From positions 1,364,001 through 1,428,000 of the forward strand of contig NZ_JAMBOM010000001.1 in the NCBI RefSeq assembly GCF_023715615.1: a stretch of 64,000 nt of DNA, in the 5' to 3' direction. Source of the DNA: Sporosarcina aquimarina (GTDB lineage: Bacteria > Bacillota > Bacilli > Bacillales_A > Planococcaceae). Each line of letters opens with the position of its first letter. Positions within the stretch are counted from its first letter, which is position 1. Of the stretch, positions 60,105-64,000 are shown piece by piece. The notes under the pieces are model-generated. The model did not search any database. It saw nothing but the letters and a program-made list of their open reading frames with translations, and had not been told where the DNA came from. The position numbers were made by a program, and so were the translations under genes.

Positions 60105-62816
60105 TTAACCTTTCATCTTGTCGCGAAGTACCATTTGAAGAATGCCGCCGTGACGGTAGTAGTCAATTTCGACTTCTGAATCGAAACGCGCGAGCGCATC
60201 GAATTCCGTTACAGTGCCATCTACAGCAGTAGCAGTCACTTTCAAGATGTCGCGAGGCTTAACGCCTTCTGCGATGTTGACGCTGAGTGCTTCTTCTCCT
60301 GTTAAACCAAGAGATGCTGCACTTTGTCCGTTCACGAACTGAAGTGGAAGAACACCCATCATTACAAGGTTTGAACGGTGAATGCGCTCGTAGCTTTCAG
60401 CAATGACTGTTTTAATGCCAAGAAGAGATGTCCCTTTCGCAGCCCAGTCACGTGAAGAGCCCATTCCGTAATCTTTACCAGCGATGACAGCAAGTCCTGT
60501 ACCATCTTGTTGGTACTTCATGCAAGCGTCATAGATTGGCATGATTTCTTTGTTTGGCCAGTAAGTTGTGTAGCCACCTTCTGTCCCTTTTGCAATTTGG
60601 TTACGGATGCGGATGTTTGCAAACGTACCACGCATCATTACTTCATGGTTACCACGACGTGAACCATATGAGTTGAAGTAACGTGGCTCTACGCCGTTTT
60701 CACGCAAGTAGATGCCTGCTGGTGTATCTTTACCGATTGCACCTGCTGGTGAAATGTGGTCTGTTGTAATCGAGTCGCCAAATTTACCAACAACGCGCAA
60801 GTTATTCAATGCACCGATATCTTCAGGCTCTTTTGAAAGACCCTCGAAGAATGGTGGATTTTGAATATATGTTGAGTTCTCATCGAAATCATACAATGCA
60901 TCGTCAGTTGTTTCGATTGCATTCCACGCTTCGTTTTCAGAGAATACACGTGCATATTCTTTACGGAAGAGTTCAGGAGTGACCGTTTTCTCGATCATTG
61001 CCTTTACTTCTTCTGTTGAAGGCCAGATGTCTTTGAAGAATACATCTTTACCATCTTTAGATGTACCGATTGGTTCTTTTTTGAAGTCGATATCCACTGT
61101 TCCAGCGAGTGCATACGCAACAACTAATGGCGGTGAAGCCAAGTAGTTCGCTTTCACGTACGGGTGGATTCGTCCTTCAAAGTTACGGTTACCAGAGAGA
61201 ACGGATGAAACGAGCAAGTCGTTTTCGCCAATCGTCTTCTCGATTTCTGGAAGCAATGGACCAGAGTTACCGATACATGTTGTACATCCGTATCCAACTG
61301 TGTTGAATCCGATTTGGTCGAGGTACTTATCAAGACCAGAGTCTTGTAGGTAACCTGTAACAACTTTTGAACCTGGTGCCAGTGAAGTTTTTACGTATGC
61401 AGGTGGTGTTAATCCGAGCTCAACCGCTTTTTTAGCGACAAGTCCAGCACCGAGCATAACGTATGGGTTCGATGTATTTGTACATGAAGTGATCGCTGCA
61501 ATCGCTAAATCGCCTGTTTTCATCTCCATTTTCGTACCGTTTGCGAATTCGATTGTACCACTCTTCTTCATTTCTTTCGGCGTAAGTCCGAATCCTTGGT
61601 TGCCTTCAGGTGCTACAACCGCGTCGTTGAATTCACGCTTCATGTCTGAAAGTGGAATCATATCTTGTGGACGTTTTGGACCAGCAAGGTTCGCTTCTAC
61701 TTCAGTCAAATCGATTTCGATGACTTCTGTGTAGATTGGGTCTTCTTTGTCCGTTGTGAAGAACATGTCGTTTTCTTGCAAGTACTTTTTCACGACATCG
61801 ATATGTTCAGTATCGCGACCCGTTAATTTCATATAGTTTAGTGACTCTTCGTCAACTGGGAAGAAACCACAAGTTGCGCCATACTCTGGAGCCATGTTCG
61901 CGATTGTCGCGCGGTCAGCAAGTGGCAATTGTGGAACGCCTGGTCCGAAGAACTCAACGAACTTACCGACTACACCATGTGCACGCAATGTTTGCGTCAC
62001 TTTTAGTGCTAGGTCAGTTGCAGTGGTTCCGTTTGGAAGCTCTCCCGTCAACTTCACACCGATTACTTGTGGAATTGGGAAGTAAGAAGGCTGTCCAAGC
62101 ATTCCTGCTTCAGCTTCAATTCCGCCAACGCCCCATCCGAGTACGCCGATTCCGTTGATCATTGTTGTGTGAGAGTCTGTTCCGACTAACGTATCTGGGT
62201 ACGTTTCGAATGATCCATCTTCGTTTTCAATTGCATGGACAACGCTTGCCAAGTACTCAAGGTTCACTTGGTGAACGATGCCTGTTGCTGGTGGAACAGC
62301 ACGATAGTTGTCGTATGCTTTTTGTGCCCAGCTCAAGAACTGGTAACGCTCAGCATTCCGTTCAAATTCGAGTTCCATGTTTTTCTGTAGAGCATCTGTT
62401 GTTCCGTAGCTGTCAACTTGAACCGAGTGGTCAATAACGAGGTCTACAGGAATTTCGGGATTAATCTTATCTGGATCTCCACCCATTTCTGCCATTGCAG
62501 AACGAAGAGATGCCAAATCGACAACGACTGGTACACCAGTGAAGTCTTGCAAGATAACGCGTGAGGGTTTGAATGGTACTTCTGCATCCGCATCAGCGTC
62601 CTTGCCCCATTTTGCCAAGTTGTTTACATGATTGTCTTGGATGACATATCCGTCGTGTTGGCGCAGGACAGATTCTAAAAGTACTTTGATCGAGTAAGGC
62701 AATCTTGAGACTTTTGCAATACCCGCTTCTTCAATCGCTCCAATGCGGTAGTAGTTATACTTTTTACCGTTCAGATCAAACGAGGAGCGACTGTTATGAA
62801 AATTGCTCTTTGTCAT
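60105..62816 (-). CDS. acnA: Aconitate hydratase
   Basis: A 903-aa AcnA/CitB-type aconitase of the citric acid cycle, which isomerises citrate to isocitrate with a [4Fe-4S] cluster. The cluster Cys are in [11 protein letters not shown] and [51 protein letters not shown] and [19 protein letters not shown] (the swivel domain active-site Arg/Ser) complete the set. The size and order match Bacillus CitB, which when depleted of iron also binds RNA. GGAGGAATTTAGC precedes the ATG. The upstream AT-rich region (62817-62960) has no gene. Confidence 0.97.
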   Translation of the reverse strand: MTKSNFHNSRSSFDLNGKKYNYYRIGAIEEAGIAKVSRLPYSIKVLLESVLRQHDGYVIQDNHVNNLAKWGKDADADAEVPFKPSRVILQDFTGVPVVVDLASLRSAMAEMGGDPDKINPEIPVDLVIDHSVQVDSYGTTDALQKNMELEFERNAERYQFLSWAQKAYDNYRAVPPATGIVHQVNLEYLASVVHAIENEDGSFETYPDTLVGTDSHTTMINGIGVLGWGVGGIEAEAGMLGQPSYFPIPQVIGVKLTGELPNGTTATDLALKVTQTLRAHGVVGKFVEFFGPGVPQLPLADRATIANMAPEYGATCGFFPVDEESLNYMKLTGRDTEHIDVVKKYLQENDMFFTTDKEDPIYTEVIEIDLTEVEANLAGPKRPQDMIPLSDMKREFNDAVVAPEGNQGFGLTPKEMKKSGTIEFANGTKMEMKTGDLAIAAITSCTNTSNPYVMLGAGLVAKKAVELGLTPPAYVKTSLAPGSKVVTGYLQDSGLDKYLDQIGFNTVGYGCTTCIGNSGPLLPEIEKTIGENDLLVSSVLSGNRNFEGRIHPYVKANYLASPPLVVAYALAGTVDIDFKKEPIGTSKDGKDVFFKDIWPSTEEVKAMIEKTVTPELFRKEYARVFSENEAWNAIETTDDALYDFDENSTYIQNPPFFEGLSKEPEDIGALNNLRVVGKFGDSITTDHISPAGAIGKDTPAGIYLRENGVEPRYFNSYGSRRGNHEVMMRGTFANIRIRNQIAKGTEGGYTTYWPNKEIMPIYDACMKYQQDGTGLAVIAGKDYGMGSSRDWAAKGTSLLGIKTVIAESYERIHRSNLVMMGVLPLQFVNGQSAASLGLTGEEALSVNIAEGVKPRDILKVTATAVDGTVTEFDALARFDSEVEIDYYRHGGILQMVLRDKMKG

Positions 62817-63017
62817 TGCTAAATTCCTCCTTTACGAACTGAAAAGGCTCTATAAATAAGCATCTTTTCTCTACTACATCATATAACAGCAAAGTCTATA
62901 AGTAAATTACATTAAATTTATAGTAATCCATAAGTAAACACGATAGATATCTCGTAATACAGAAAGATGCATATTTTTGTCAGTCTGTGCATAATGGAAC
63001 TAGAATAAGGAGAGGAC

Positions 63018-63572
63018 GTGCTGGATGTGAAGAAAGCATTGTTGGTGATTGACTACACTGAAGATTTCGTAGCAGAAGATGGAGCGTTGACGTGTGGAGA
63101 ACCCGGGATTGCCCTAGAGAAGTATATCGAGCAATTGACGAAGGAGTTTATTGACCAAGATGAAGCAGTTGTCTTTGCTGTGGACGTTCATGACGAAAAC
63201 GATCCATATCACCCAGAATCACGTCTATTCCCTCCACATAACCTAAGAGGAACTGCAGGGAGAGAACCGTTTGGATCGTTAAGAAAACTATATGAAGATA
63301 ACCAAGATTCGATCCACTGGATGGATAAAACCCGTTACAGTGCATTCGCAGGAACAGAACTTGAAATTTGGTTACGTGCTCGTGGTATTCAAGAACTCCA
63401 CTTAGTAGGCGTCTGTACAGATATTTGCATTTTGCATACTTCTGTAGATGCTTACAATAAAGGATTTACCACGGTAATCCATGAACGTGGTGTTGCAAGT
63501 TTTGACACAGCTGGACATGACTGGGCATTGCGTCATTTTGAAAACACGCTTGGTGCCACCATTATTCGATAA
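63018..63572 (+). CDS. pncA: Nicotinamidase (isochorismatase-fold cysteine hydrolase)
   Basis: A 184-aa hydrolase closely matching Bacillus PncA as I remember it: IDYTEDFVAEDGALTCGEPG, HPESRLFPPHN, KTRYSAFAGTELE and LVGVCTDICILHTSVDAYNKGF. The catalytic triad is Asp 12, Lys 104 and Cys 133; Asp 56, His 58 and His 65 are likely metal ligands. It turns nicotinamide into nicotinate in NAD salvage. The start is GTG 63018, five bases after AAGGAG; a GTG at 63027 is also possible. Single-gene unit. Confidence 0.93.
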   Translation: MLDVKKALLVIDYTEDFVAEDGALTCGEPGIALEKYIEQLTKEFIDQDEAVVFAVDVHDENDPYHPESRLFPPHNLRGTAGREPFGSLRKLYEDNQDSIHWMDKTRYSAFAGTELEIWLRARGIQELHLVGVCTDICILHTSVDAYNKGFTTVIHERGVASFDTAGHDWALRHFENTLGATIIR

Positions 63573-63695
63573 GTTTAGCGAAATTCGCTCATTTAGTATG
63601 AACAATTGTAGCTAATATGTTTCAAGTAGGTCATTTACGGTTATTATACTTACTAGAACAGACATACTATATTAACAAAAAGGAGAGGATTTCAA

Positions 63696-63950
63696 ATGAG
63701 TTTCATTTGGTTCTTAATCATCGGAGGAATTATCGGTTGGCTTGCTGGCCTTATTCTAGGGAAAGATATACCAGGCGGAATTATTGGTAACATTATTGCG
63801 GGTATCGTAGGGGCATGGGTTGGTGGAATGCTACTCGGCTCTTGGGGACCTAAAGTTTCCGATTTCTACCTCGTACCAGCTATTCTAGGTGCTGTCATTC
63901 TTGTCTTTATCGTCAGCCTGATTATGAAAGCTATGCGTAAAGCAGTATAA
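63696..63950 (+). CDS. GlsB/YeaQ/YmgE family membrane protein
   Basis: An 84-aa protein with three hydrophobic segments rich in Gly: SFIWFLIIGGIIGWLAGLIL, GGIIGNIIAGIVGAWVGGML and YLVPAILGAVILVFIVSL. This is the transglycosylase-associated/GlsB pattern, a small family induced by stress in several bacteria. AAAGGAGAGG precedes the ATG. A terminator follows at once. Confidence 0.9.
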   Translation: MSFIWFLIIGGIIGWLAGLILGKDIPGGIIGNIIAGIVGAWVGGMLLGSWGPKVSDFYLVPAILGAVILVFIVSLIMKAMRKAV

Positions 63951-63951
63951 C

Positions 63952-63989
63952 AAAAAGGACTTCGCATTTTGCGGAGTCCTTTTATTTTT
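63952..63989 (+). terminator. Terminator after the GlsB/YeaQ gene
   Basis: AAAAAGGACTTCGC pairs with GCGGAGTCCTTTT (one G-T pair), then TATTTTTG. Confidence 0.88.
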
Positions 63990-64000
63990 GTGCTTGTTGA

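Overview
The window comes from a low-GC, endospore-forming Gram-positive bacterium of the Bacillales, most likely Planococcaceae (Sporosarcina or a close relative). The grounds are AG-rich ribosome binding sites, many TTG starts (parE, oppA, modA, modB, cax, the AI-2E transporter), a YjcZ-type sporulation protein, parE-parC next to plsY, GSI-type glutamine synthetases and Bacillus-like PncA, YmfF/YmfH and YtxG-type proteins. I could not run a taxonomic search. No rRNA, tRNA, CRISPR array, prophage or insertion sequence was seen.

Layout. 1-8500: mostly small accessory genes on the + strand (VOC, DUF4181, GNAT, DUF3784, GrpB, a methylmalonyl-CoA epimerase-like gene), with gene remnants at the left edge and near 5.4 kb. 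8.5-13 kb: a PadR/DUF4097 pair, sporulation-type small proteins, a DUF2268 metallopeptidase, a methyltransferase and a GNAT. 13.2-15.6 kb: an ABC-F gene behind a short leader ORF and terminator, then a small P-loop kinase. 15.75-16.36 kb: an array of exactly 20-bp units. 16.4-19.5 kb: a squalene/phytoene synthase-like gene, then marR plus an MFS exporter. 19.7-29 kb: thioredoxin, two ABC exporters, a lipoprotein, the YmfF/YmfH peptidase-like pair, and an AgrC-like kinase with a LytTR regulator. 29-33.8 kb: an acyl-CoA ligase, a CHY zinc-finger protein, four DUF948 genes as two facing pairs, and DUF3899.

33.9-39.9 kb: a complete oppABCDF oligopeptide uptake locus. 39.9-44 kb: two glnA paralogues on the - strand flanking a Ca2+/H+ antiporter. 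44-47 kb: msrA, an LCP-family wall protein and an AI-2E/PerM transporter. 47-51 kb: a molybdate locus, with an HTH/binding-protein regulator divergent from modABC. 51-57.4 kb: a tandem ribbon-helix-helix-like protein, an MFS transporter and parC/parE. 57.6-64 kb: plsY, a HesB-like protein, a cryptic region, a thioesterase, aconitase, nicotinamidase and a GlsB/YeaQ protein.

The strongest hidden features lie in gene-poor gaps. At 58.57-58.94 kb there is an apparent type I toxin-antitoxin module: a 31-aa holin-like toxin on the - strand, a convergent small RNA with its own promoter and terminator, and a toxin leader complementary to its own 3' end. Two arrays of 20-bp units (31 and 21 copies, no length change) sit in two convergent-gene gaps 43 kb apart. 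The ABC-F gene has the layout of ribosome-mediated attenuation. The epimerase-like gene appears to begin with ACG.
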